Source of the DNA: Gelatoporia subvermispora B
Taxonomy: Eukaryota; Basidiomycota; Agaricomycetes; Polyporales; Gelatoporiaceae
Length of the DNA: 64,000 nt
Assembly: GCA_000320605.2 (NCBI GenBank)
Contig: KB445804.1
Location: forward strand, 922,895-986,894
Reading direction: 5' to 3'
Position 1 is the stretch's first letter; each line of letters begins with the position of its first letter. This document shows, piece by piece, positions 23,817 to 35,172 of the stretch. The notes under the pieces are model-generated. The model was not told the DNA's origin. It worked only from the letters and a program-made list of their open reading frames with translations, and did not search any database. The translations under genes were made by a program, and so were the position numbers.

Positions 23817-23823
23817 TATATAA
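23817..23823 (+). promoter_or_regulatory. Probable TATA box of the Ca2+/H+ antiporter gene
   Basis: TATATAA about 114 bp upstream of the ATG at 23937. It is followed by a CT-rich stretch (CTTCTTTACTCTCGCC) of the kind that marks fungal transcription starts. Confidence 0.42.
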
Positions 23824-23936
23824 CACATACGGCCACTTTTCTCTATCCAACTGATCGCCCTTCTTTACTCTCGCCCAGTGCTCTGCCCCCACAGTGCCAC
23901 AACTTGAGCCTTCCGGCTACCGATTTTTACGCCGAA

Positions 23937-26668
23937 ATGTGTAAGCCTCCTATGCACTGCATGACTACTTGATTGTCGCTCACCGGCCCTTTGCCCGGCC
24001 TTACCACAGCCACAAGCAGCTCTCAGGATCACAACGTCCACTATGCCGAGTCACAAACCGCTGCGTTAGCACAGCGGCGGACACAGACCATGCCACAGGA
24101 CAGCGAAGCCACTGAACGCCCTCGCACCCGTAATAGCTATCCTCCTACAAATAGGCACTCAACGTACATGAACCCCCGAAGAACATCCCGCATGCCCACT
24201 ATGGCCGAACTTACACATGTCATGAGTCTCCAGCTGAAGCCCGAAAAGAAGCTCAGGCCACCACCAGCCTTGCGTGATGGCTTGAAGGCGATAGCTACGA
24301 CCTCATGTACGCCGTGCTAGTCAGGGCCACTCCTGAGTTTGCTGATAGGGATCACCCCTAGGGCTCAATCTCCTGCTCGTCTTTATACCCGTTTCGGTGC
24401 GTCTCTGCGATGTTATGTGTTATGGCCATGCAGCTCATCATCTTTCCAGTGGGCTCTCAACTTTGCGCTACCTAAGACAAATTCAAACGAAACGCTCGTT
24501 TTCGTCTGTACGCGGTTCACTCGTGGAGCACATTTGAACTGGTTGTCTGACGTCGTTTCCAGTCTCGTTCCTTTCCATCATACCCTTGGCCAAGGTGGGC
24601 TTCGCTCCACCCTTCACTGTGATAAGCCGAGCTCATGGCGCCACTGTCGTCAGCTCCTCGCTTTCGCTACTGACGAGTTATCAATTCGGGTAGGGCAAAC
24701 GCTGGCAGGATTGCTCAATGCGACTCTGGTAAGTTCAACATGTCTCACACGACAGATCTCGATTCATCACATCATTTGCCGCCCATGTAGGGAAACGCGT
24801 ATGTTCAATCTGCTACTTGTCACAACTAGAGGCTGACTGAGATGCCATGCGCTGGCAGTGTGGAATTGATCGTTGCGGTGAGCGGCACCGTTTTGTCTCA
24901 GTGGCCATGATAGATTGGCGTACTGAGATCATCTCCAGATCATTGCATTGGTCAAATGCGAGCTGCAAGTGGTCCAATCCTCCCGTACGTGTCGTTGACG
25001 CTTCCGCACCTTCCCCACCCGTGTCCGGCAGATGCCTTCTGTTGATCCGAGCCATAATGAGCGACAAGCTGACTGTGATTTTCCGGCCCGTTACAGTGGT
25101 CGGCTCTATCCTGAGTAACTTATGTAAGACTGCCGTGTCTACTTTTTTTGCGCGCTGACAACATCCTTCGTATTCACTGAACCGCTATATCACCGGCCAT
25201 TAGTACTTGTCCTTGGAATGTGTTTCTTCGCCGGCGGCACGCGTTTCTCAGAACAGGGTTTTGGTCAAGGTGTGACACCCTTCCATGTCTGCGACGGCGT
25301 ACATCGCCCTGCTGCGCAGGATGATGTGCCGGACGTCCGTGCTTCATGCTGAACTCCGCTATGACAGCCGCAACACAGCTGAACAGCTCGCTACTAACTG
25401 TGTCCGTGATCGCCGTGCTCTTACCCGCTGCATTCCACTTCGTGGCCACTGATAATAATGAGGCGCATGACATTCTGAGCGTCAGCCATGGGGTGCGCTC
25501 TCATACCTGTAGCTTGTGGCACCGTATCATTAACCGTGACATTTCTACTAGGTTGCGATTATTCTTCTGTTTAGTGAGTTGTCGCAGATTTTTCATTGCG
25601 TCTTCGGGAGGCGTGCTGCCATGGGCAATACAGGTGCTTACAGATGTTTGCAGTCTATGGATCATTCCTTGTGTTCCAGCTATTCTCGCACAAGGATATG
25701 TATGCGGACAAGGGTAAGGACGTACAGCCGTCTGTCAAGTATACACATGCGTCAGGGGAGAAGCCGTTCATCCGCAACCCCTTTTCCAAACATTTGACGA
25801 CATCCCCGATCTCGGAATCTCCCAATGGTTCTACGGAGCCGCTCACGTCACAAAGGGAGATTGTTACAGAGCCCATTCACGAAGATGACGTGCCTCCCAA
25901 CCCCGACTTGGAGTCGGGAGAACAAGTGGAAACGGAGGAAGATGAAGAGGAGACTCCGCAGATGAGCGTCCCTCTGACTATTGCGCTCCTGGCTGTTGTC
26001 ACCGTGGTATGTTCCAAGTGTCTTATGACGTTCAGGGAAGCTTATAAGCATATAGCTTGTCGCTGTCACCGCGGAATGGCTCGTGGATTCTATCAACGGT
26101 CTGACAGCCACAGGTGCCATCAGCAAAGAGTTCGTTGGTCTCATTTTACTGCCCATTGTCGGTAATGCGGCAGAACACGTTACTGCTGTGACTGTCTCCG
26201 TAAAGGACAAGATCACATTGAGTCTTGGTGTGGCAGTCGGCTCGAGTATTGTCAGTTGTCTTCCACGTCTTTGACGAGGATCTGCTCTAACGGGTTGCGC
26301 GTATAGCAAATTGCGCTGTTTGTGATCCCGTTTATCGTAACATTGGGCTGGATCATTGGCAAGCCGCTCACGCTCTTGTTCGATCCATTTGAATCGATCG
26401 TCCTGTTCTTGTCCGGTGCGTTTTTGCCTTGTATCTGGTGTCAATCTCATTGGATTTACACACCTTGTGTATCAAGTATTGGTTGTCAACTACTGCGTAC
26501 AAGACGGCAAGAGTAATTGGCTCGAGGGCATGATTCTCATGTGCCTATACATAATTCTCGCTGTTACCTTCTGGTATTACCCAGGTATGTCATCTTTGAT
26601 ACACCGTCAATCTTGTGATGCTCACTGTCACTGCAGGGGTCACCATCGCATTACAACAATGTTCATAA
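23937..26668 (+). CDS. Vacuolar Ca2+/H+ antiporter (CAX/VCX1 type)
   Basis: Eighteen exons close on 537 codons: 23937-23940, 24010-24306, 24362-24396, 24450-24507, 24563-24594, 24654-24728, 24791-24798, 24859-24877, 24939-24984, 25097-25123, 25204-25269, 25368-25492, 25552-25573, 25654-26006, 26056-26250, 26307-26415, 26477-26584, 26637-26668. It exchanges cytosolic Ca2+ for vacuolar protons. The two signature repeats are intact: GQTLAGLLNATLGNAVELIV (about 155-174) and KEFVGLILLPIVGNAAEHV (about 405-425). An acidic loop with EEDEEE lies between the two halves, as usual for CAX proteins, and about ten hydrophobic segments are seen. The first coding exon is 4 nt (ATGT) and the seventh is 8 nt, splitting the GNA codons of the first repeat. 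Confidence 0.95.
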
Positions 26669-27907
26669 AAGCTTTAATCTTTTATACCCATACCTCATAT
26701 GATACACCTCCGCTTATCCTCATGTTTCCGCCTTCCGCTCCTTTGTTATGTCAACGGGCAGTCACACACATCTATGTTAATGACATATGGACGAGACATT
26801 GAATTCATTCCTGTCAGCGACTTGTCCGCCTATTCTAGGATTCTCCATGTGCTAGCGATTGGGGAGATACATTGATCTGTAGATATGTACACGTACTATC
26901 CAATAACTGTAGCCAGTATAGTAGACATCAATGGAAAATCTTTGAAACACTTGCCGGGACCCATGTATGGTGGTAGAACGCACAACGTTCGTGGGTGTCG
27001 TCAGGCATCAGCTGCGGTTGTTCTGGATGGCGAACTCGTCTGAAATTAACAGGCTGGCCATGATGAAGGTGCAATCGTAAACTGTAATTAGATCCAAAAG
27101 ATTCAGCTAGATGACACCGGGAATAATCACTACGTTTGGGGGTTGATCCCCTGGGCCGGACGATTTGGTCAGTAAACAAAAGGCAGTCATCAGGAGCGAC
27201 TTCGGTGAATCGCTCCGAGAAGTTGAACAAGGGGACCACTCGGATCCCATGAGGCTGTGATGCCGCATGCGTGGGATCCTCATGGCAACTGGCACGTGAA
27301 TTAGACTTTGTGGATCGTGACGCGTGATCTGTTTGTACGCCCGCTTTTAGGTCGCCTTCTATTGTTCGGCATCCAAAGAGAACCTGCCTCTTGATTTTCG
27401 AAACGCTCCAGAGATGATCTCCTTCATGCTGTTAACTGTACGCACGGAAAATCTCAAATCTTCGCATATCTGTCTCGTACAGATCGCATCCCGCACAACC
27501 GTAGCCCCTTTTCCCGCAGTTCATCGACGAAAGACAGTAAAACAAGGCAAACACATGTGAGCGGCAGTTGAAAGTGTCAAGTTGTTCTTGTCAGCACACA
27601 GGTTCGTCGCTACGATATGCGAGTATAGAAGGATGGGATTTGCTGCGCACAAACAACGGTGGGGTCTGAATGGTTCAATCGAAGCCGCCGAGAAGCACAG
27701 GTGGGCCGCCCAACTGTCTGTTGCAACACAACATGGTTCTTTTATGCAGCCTTTCGAGGCATAAGCCTGCAATTGTTGGCCCGTAGCCGCCCTTCTTTAT
27801 CTTGCCCAACGTCGGGCTGTCAGTCACCTGGAGTCTCCCCGCCTCTCACTAGATACTAGAACTCTCCTTCCTCTCGTTCATTAACCCCTTCCATTCATTC
27901 CTCCTTG
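26669..27907. other. Intergenic, 1.2 kb
   Basis: Antiporter 3' flank and promoter region of the Tvp38-like gene. A 103-codon minus-strand frame (27239-26928) has no recognisable family and no partner exons. A CT-rich stretch just before 27908 is the likely transcription start area. Confidence 0.5.
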
Positions 27908-29300
27908 ATGGATGCCCCAACTTCTCCGCCCTATGTGTATGGAGCACGCCAGGTGCAGCTCCCGGAGAAGGCGTTCTCCTCTAAGACCATTCGTACCCCA
28001 ACGCCTAGGTATCCTAGCGATCTCAAACGTTCGGATTCCAAGCGCACCGATCTGGGTGTGGACTTTCGCGAACTCGCGTGCACGCCGGATCCGACGCCCG
28101 AGGAGTATGCGGCGTTGCACCCGGAGCCATTCCGTATTAAGAAATTCTTCACGAGGAAGTTCTGGTTCAACAAGAAAATGCTCAGTATGCCACTTGTGGT
28201 CCTTCCTTTTCGAGTATCAACTAATGCGTTCTGATTTCCCCAGTCAAATTGCTCCTCGTTGTACTCTTGGTCTTGTTTGCCCTTACATTCACCATATACC
28301 GAAAGCAGATAGCGAACGCACTCTCTCCCTTCACTAACTGGGTCCATAGGTTAGTACACTTCGATATTAATCCTCGTGTTTCCGAGAGTAACAGCTGTAC
28401 TTCCTGGTCGTAGTCTCTCTTATGGCTGGCTCATCCCGATCGCCATCATGATCGTCCTCTCATTTCCTCCAGTAAGTAAAATGACTATACACGACGTGTA
28501 GCACTCTAACAATGCTTTTCATTCTTCACAAAACAGTTATTCGGTCACGAGATCGTGACTATCCTCGTTGGTTTGGTGTGGGGCGTCGGAGCGGGCTTCT
28601 GGATAGTTGCGGCAGGGACCATTATCGGCGAATTGCTCAGCTTCCAGTAGGTGCCACACAATACCCTCTTGACAATTCCTGATTGTCTCGATCTAGGGTT
28701 TTCCGGCACTGTTGCGTCGCGCGCGGCGAGAAGATGCAGAAAACGAACATCAAATACGCCTGTCTGACCAAAGCCGTGCAGCAGGGTGGCTTCAAGGTCG
28801 TGCTAATCATGAGGTACAGCGCAATTCCCTCGCACTGTGCGTTTTATCCACTGTCCCTTATCCACGTGTAGAGCTAATCTAACCTCGATCTAGTCTCCAC
28901 CGCGGTGTTCTCCACATGCGGCGTCTCGATGAAGTCCTTCCTGTTCGCCATCGTCCTATCACTGCCGAAACAACTCAACAATGTGTTCCTCGGCGCGACC
29001 CTGGTCACTCCGAGCGACGACTTGAGCAGCTTCGACAACGTGCTGGAGAAGGTCACGATTGTCGTTACCCTCGTTGCCACGATCATCGGGTTCGTTTACA
29101 TCAACAAACGGACAAAAGCCGTCCTGCCCGAGGTCATCTACGAGCGCCGAAAAGCTCGGTATGTGCCCTTTAACTATCATGGCATGTTGGTACCTGACCG
29201 GGAGATTGTGTCCAGCCAAGCCCAGTTGCAGGTGGACTTGCATCGTGTAGAGTCCTATGACTCGGCTTACGACATCAAGACCCTCAAGGCAATGGCCTAG
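27908..29300 (+). pseudogene. Tvp38/TMEM64-family Golgi membrane protein with apparent frameshift
   Basis: Six exons are clear: 27908-28184, 28244-28347, 28414-28471, 28537-28646, 28697-28836, 28894-29300. The product is a VTT/SNARE-associated-type multipass protein. Diagnostic parts are LIPIAIMIVLSFPPLFGHE, VWGVGAGFWIVAAGTIIGE, FRHCCVARGEKMQKTNIKYA and a C-terminal TM (TIVVTLVATIIGFVYI). Yeast Tvp38 is a Golgi protein; the role is membrane trafficking or lipid scrambling by homology. The exons total 1096 nt, one base over a multiple of three. The break is inside exon 2 near 28320-28327: the frame reading YRKQIANAL runs into a stop, and SPFTNWVH continues in another phase. A net loss of two bases in a CT run would explain it. 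All other exons keep phase, so this is a recent lesion, an allele or a sequencing error. Confidence 0.85.
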
Positions 29301-29833
29301 ACAGCCATTGCACTGTCCATTCTTTCGACCGGGACTCGTCACTGTATCTCTGTACTCCTAGCGTTTATGTCGGACTTACTGTATTCATATGTACTCGCCG
29401 GGATGCGGGGTGCCTTGTAATCCGCATCGTGACTGTATCCATATCATCTCACCGCGACGCCACCGTAATTAGCTCTACCATCGAAACAGCCAAGATGGCC
29501 ACTGGCACTGCAGGCCGACGTATGTCAACATCGCATGTTCAGGTAGCCTAGCTACATGCATGGTTCAATCCATATCTGACTGTCGTCATGGATCGCATTT
29601 TCGTCTGAAACAAGTAGGACCCTCAAAGGGGATGTTGAGGACCAGGGCCTTGAGGCAGGTCTCGTTCCACAACCGGTCCGCTGCAGACTCGCATAGGCTA
29701 TGAATGTAGCCGCTGTAATTTCTGGAAAGCAGTTGAGTATTCGTGATAAACCAAACAAGAAGGGGATGTGAAAGGGAACGACAGAAGCAGAAGCAGTGCA
29801 TGTCCAAGATAGCCCGAATCACGTGACCAGAAA
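29301..29833. other. Convergent 3' spacer, 530 bp
   Basis: Between the stop codons of the Tvp38-like gene and FOX2. It presumably contains both 3' UTRs. No gene seen. Confidence 0.6.
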
Positions 29834-32800
29834 TCACAGCTTCGGTTTCGTTGCACCGCCATCGACCAGTGTTACTGCCGCCGCCGTTAGGACTATTGCG
29901 CCTCTTTCTTTCACCCTTGTTGCTGGAAGAATGGCAGGCCGTAAGTTTTAAGCATAGCACGTAGCAAGGCGGTGAGATCTGGCGCTCACTGAAGATGACT
30001 TTGTCCCCCTCTTTCCACATCTCTGTGACAAGCGTCTCGCCTGGGTAAACAACGCCGGCGAACCTGAGCAGGATGTGAGTTCACAGCCTCGTACAGGCAA
30101 ATAGTGCAAGGATCTAGAGAGACACCCATGCTTCAACTTACCGCACTTTGATGTCTGAGAAAGCACCATAGGTCTTGAGAATGTGCTTTCCGGAGATACC
30201 AAAGAAGCAGAGGCCTATGCCGAGGAATATATCCCGTTCAAATTTAGTCTGTGTATTTGCGTACGGGCTACTCCTTACCGTGCAGGATAGGCCTCTCGAA
30301 TCCTCCTATCGCCGCAAATTCCGGCAAAATCTACTCAAGACGGTCATTACGATGTTAAACGCCAAGATCCGATGAGGCTATGCAAAGCTTACATGTAGGG
30401 GGTTATAATCTCCATTCAGCCTACATGAGGCGAATCAGGACTGCACTCGCTATGGAGGAAAGCGTGGCCACCCCACCTGTATAACGCAGCTTGTGTAGGT
30501 ACGGTCTTCTCCTCCACTACTGCGTCAGGTTTGCGTTGCGGTGGGGCATTCCCAGCGGAGGCCGCTCCTCGATCTGACACGTCGTGGTTAACATCAGGCA
30601 GATTAGCTCCCGCATGGAAGCCAAACCACTTTGGGCCGGAATGACACACCCTTGCCCACTCGCTTTCCACCAAATCCACCAGAGCCACGGATGAAGACGG
30701 TGGACTGGTTCTCGAAGATTACCTTCCCGGTCGTCTTGTCTTTGGTTTCCACGATTGAGGTAACCGCAGCAGCTTTCCCTTTGTCGAGGACCTCCATCAA
30801 CCTATCCCATGACGAACGTGTGTTAGAGGCGTCGTTAACAACTGATCGACTGACTGCGGTGGATGGTAGCGTGGTCTATACGTACCTAGCCTCGTTCACG
30901 AAGTGCCCGTTAGTGGGTATCGGACCCTTGATTGCCATGTATTGCTCTCCATGAAGCAACTTCGCCTGTACAAAGTTCAGTGAGGGTGGTCTACGCAAGG
31001 TTTCATGAAGCCTTACCGGGTTGTAATTTGGTAGCCAATCGAGTGCAATGCCACTACTGGCCAGGAATTGTGGGACAACCCCAAAAGTTGGCAGCGCAGC
31101 GAAGTCATCGTGTCCCTCGAATGTCCACTGTAGCTCTTCCTCTGTTGCACCAACGCCGAGATTGTAAAGGATAACGTCCCGTTCAGTGTAGCTGTAGTCG
31201 ATCGGCTCTTGTACAGCCTTCTTTGCGTCAGCTACAAGTTCCGAATCTTCCGGGTCTGCGTATGGGCTGGCTCCGCTGTCATCAATGCCATCGCGGCTGT
31301 CATCTTCGTTGTCGAAGTTGCTGGCGATCTGGTGTGATAGTGCACGTGAATTTGCGGCTTCAGGCGATTGGGTCAATTCGAGACTGACCTGTTCGAATGC
31401 CTCTTGGGTGGTTGTGGGGTTCGTCGCATTACCATCAGCTATGTGACCCTTCAGCAAAGACACACCTTCAGGTTATAACCACTCACAGAAATCAGTGATA
31501 GCATTCCACTTGGATAGTATGGCCTCTGGCGTCAGTGGTTTATTCACCGGGAAACCATGGCCTCCCGTCCGCTGCCATCGAAGCTGAGCAACCCAGCCTG
31601 CAGCAATTTGGAAGATGGACCCAGTCGTCTCTTCGTTAGCCTCACTTGCCAAGAAGCCAACGATGGGTGCAATGTAATCTTCCTACATATTGCCGGGTAT
31701 ACTCAGTACGTTCGTTGCGTGACGTCCGGTGCGAACTTACCCTGAGTGCATCGATGCCGTAAGCGGCGCTGTACCGAAGACATTAGACGTTACAGAGGCA
31801 CAGATAGCAAGTTAGCTAACCGTCCAAGGCCCAGAGAAGCTGCTGCACAAGGGATTACGGTGTTCACAAAGATATTGTACTTTCGTCCTTCTAGTGCGAT
31901 GGCACGAGTCAGTCCCACGATGCCAGCCTTGGCCGTGGCGTACTGCAGCAATAACGGCACGTAAATCAACGATCAATTGAGGTGAAGCATGCAACATTGT
32001 ACGAACGTTCGCCAAGCCCGGCATGCCATCTGTTTTATATTGTATGTCAGATGCAGCGGGCGAAAGCAGAGCAGGAAACCTACATAGACCAGCCTGTGAT
32101 CCGGTAGTGATGATACGACCGAACTTTTGCTTGTGGAAGATGGGCCAAACAGCTTGCGCACACTATCCACACAGTTGAGATAGGATACAGAAATTTCAAG
32201 AGATTGAGAGGTCAGGCTAACCTTGAACGTTCCTCTGGCGAGGTCGTCATTCAGCATCAGATACCTCGAAGATGCGAGATGAGAATATTCACCTTAGATG
32301 CACTCCCAGCACCTCATCCCACTCCTTCTCAGACATCTTCGCAAATTCATTTGGCCTTACAACACCAGCGTTTGCAACTAGTACGTGAACCCCGCCAAAC
32401 GCATCGAGAGCTTGCTTCGCGATGGCCTCCCCATTCTCAGCCGAGGCGACGATAGAAACTGCCTTCCCTTTGCCTAGATGTTCGGTCAACATTTATGATA
32501 GATGTGCGACCATCACCGGGAACATACCTTTGTTGATCTCGGCCACTACTGCCGCCGCCGCTTGTGCGCTCACATCATTCACGACGACATTTGCACCCAA
32601 CGTCCCAAACATCAGGGCATATGCGCGCCCGAGGCCGGCCCCCGCACCAGTGACAATGACTGTCTTCCCTTCAAAGCGCACGTCGTCTGATTGCGCATTA
32701 TTTGGCAACTTGGATGCTTGCTCTAGGATGGCCTGTAATGGTATCTCCTTGAGAACGTACACAACGTTTGCATAGGCTCGACATACCTTGACGTCAACAT

Positions 32801-34124
32801 CTGGAACGCCAGAAGGGCTATAGGGTGCCGATTCATGTCAGCTATACTATGATACGAAGAAGGATGTACGCACTACTCGGGATGTTCGAAGTCAATGACG
32901 TCAGACCACTTCTCTGCTACCTATGGATTGGAAGTCGAATTAAAATCTATGCGCGATGAACACCGTTCACTCACAGCTCCTGGAGTGAGAGTCTGGTCGG
33001 CTTTGTATATGACACCTTTGCTACGTTCCCATCGAAGCTCTGCTATGAAGCCGGCGCCTACTTCGAATATTCTGCCGGATGCATCGGGGCCATCTGGGTG
33101 GGTGATGGCCAGCACAAATGGTGCAACGAATTCCGGCTAATCGGTATACATTGAGCGAGATGTGGTAGCATGGTCTGAAGGACAAACCTTCAAGTTAGCC
33201 AGCATCTCAGGAGGCATGATTGTTTCCGTCATGGCAGAAGCAGCCATCTTCGGAGCACATGTTAACATCCATCACATCCTTAACACCTGGGCGAGATATG
33301 TTGAGGTACGTACTGGAGCAATGACTGTAGCCTTGATCCCATGCTTTGCTCCCTCTGCTGCTAGAGATTTCGTGAACGCGACGAGACCCATCTTAGCGGC
33401 ACTGTAGTTCGCCTGACCGAAGTTGCCTGAGTACACACACTTGACTCAGTTAACTTCTTTCATGCTAATAATGTTGTTGATACCGTATAGTCCTGCAGCG
33501 CTCGATGTGTTCACAATGCGGCCAAAGCCTTGTTTGACGAAGATAGGCCATGCTGCTTTTGTGCAGGAGAACGCGCCCTTGAGATGTACGAGTTGGACCT
33601 GATCCCATTCTTGGTCTGTCATGTTCCTGAAGCTGTTGCGACAATGATGGTCATCTCCTGAGACCAAAGCAGATGAATTGAGACGTACCCCTTGTCCCGC
33701 AAGATGCCCGCATTGTTGACGAGGATGGTGACAGTACCAAATGTGTCCAGGGCCGTCTTGATGACAGCTTCTCCATCTGCGACAGATGACGTGTTCGCTA
33801 CAGCTTTGCCACCAGCTATAAAAGCGATTGCCGAGTTCGGTCAGTAGTCCGCCAAAGGCAAGGTCTACAGTGGGTAAGGAAGCACACCTTGAGTAATCTC
33901 GTCGACGACCTTCTGAGCAGCAGCCTGGCTCACGTCGTTAACGACGACATTTGCGCCTCGCGATGCAAACAGCAAGGAATAACTAGCAGATCAACACACG
34001 TTCCGTTCCGTCAGCTCCGAGACAAGTGCCTCTCTCATGCGAGATGCAGCACTCACGCCTTGCCAATGCCCCCTCCCGCTCCTGTGACGATGACGGTCTG
34101 GCCCTTGAATGAGAGCTGGGACAT
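29834..34124 (-). CDS. FOX2: Peroxisomal multifunctional beta-oxidation enzyme (FOX2/MFE-2)
   Basis: Twenty-six exons, from 34124-34057 down to 29922-29834, total exactly 933 codons (932 aa). It performs the second and third steps of peroxisomal fatty-acid beta-oxidation through (3R)-hydroxyacyl-CoA. Domain 1 (about 1-280) is a short-chain dehydrogenase with [12 protein letters not shown] and YSAAK. Domain 2 (about 300-545) is a second dehydrogenase with TGAGAGLG and YATAK, but reads ANAG where NNAG is usual. The C-terminal third is the double hot-dog hydratase 2, with [11 protein letters not shown] near 827-837, where Asp and His are catalytic and Asn replaces the usual Ser/Thr/Gly/Cys. It ends PKL, a PTS1-like signal. 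The yeast arrangement (two dehydrogenases plus hydratase) is kept. One exon is only 13 nt (32234-32222). Confidence 0.96.
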
Positions 34125-35172
34125 GGTTGTGGTTGTAGTAAAAGGAGCAACCCCGACGAAACGACTGTACTGCCAAGTGGAATGGTTGGGGACGGCGCCG
34201 GATGCTGGGACATCATAGCGCACAGCTTCATGTGATTTTCGGCTCTAACTCGAGACGCCGTGCAGTGAGCAGCGCGGGGTGCAAACCACGTGCTCTGACG
34301 CGTCGCGTCGCGTCGAGTCTCAAGCCCGCCGATGAGTTCTGGTCACACGCTGTCCCCAGTCGACTGCGGTTGGATTCACGTAGACAATCTCACTCGCTGA
34401 CAACTCATCACGCAATGAACTAGATCGCCAGGAAAATATGGTTAAATAGAACCGAGACGGAGCGTCCTGCGCAGATATACTACTACAAGCTGTCTGTGTA
34501 CGTATACCAATGCCCGAGCAGGAGGCTGACCGCAATCGCCTGGTGGGAGGGTGTGTGGGAGAGGAAAATGTAATGCGAGACAACTTGCAAATGCTATGGG
34601 GATAATAAGACAAACCGAAACTACCAGAATTTAGACGTAATTTTGGCCAACAAAACAAAGCGGATAGGGCTGTAGCGACGTGTGTGCCAGAACGCCTCGG
34701 GCGATGCGGGGAAATCAAGGGGACAAGGTATATAACTGAAGTGCAATCGGCGATGGGGCGATAGGCATAAACAAAGCGAGCATGAGGACATACGGGTCAG
34801 AGACAAACGAGGGGCGACGAAATGAGAGGCAAGGCATTGGTGCAGGACAACAGACGGCTTTCAGAGCTGGCATGACAAGCGATGAATGGGCATCGTGAGA
34901 GCAAGAAAGCAGCGCGGGATGACAGGCATAGACGAGGACATGGGCAGTGAATGGCGTATTGAGAATAATCAACACGTGTGGAGAGATTGCAAAGAGGGAC
35001 CGGAGATTGTGAGACGTAGATCATGGATGAGAATGGGTCTGCGATATTGAAACAGGTTGCGACGGGACATAGAGGACAGCGGACGCGGGTTGGTGGGTGC
35101 GACGGGGAGCGCAGAGGGATGCTCGTCCTTGCGGAGGCTGTACTAGAGAGTGTATCGCTGGAATGATGGCTC
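34125..35172. other. Intergenic, 1.05 kb
   Basis: FOX2 promoter region plus the 3' flank of the cyclin gene on the same strand. Minus-strand ORFs here are Cys/Pro/Ser-rich and unlike any family I know. A run of GCGTCGCGTCGCGTCG lies at about 34299-34316 near the FOX2 start. Confidence 0.55.

Larger units (their letters stand above)
15765..23936. other. 8.2 kb gene-poor, repeat-bearing region
   Basis: No exon chain, protein-family motif or transposase could be recognised over 8 kb, whereas genes flank it closely on both sides. Reading frames are short (184 codons at most, 20083-20637), with high Cys/Arg/Ser content typical of random frames. Two MITE-like elements, a tandem duplication and a diverged inverted repeat (listed separately) suggest decayed transposable DNA. 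Short multi-exon genes cannot be excluded by eye. Confidence 0.6.

Noticed and set aside
25848..26450. 200-codon minus-strand ORF
   Set aside because: Antisense to antiporter exons that carry the second conserved CAX repeat.
26928..27239. 103-codon minus-strand ORF between antiporter and Tvp38 genes
   Set aside because: No family match I can name and no supporting introns.
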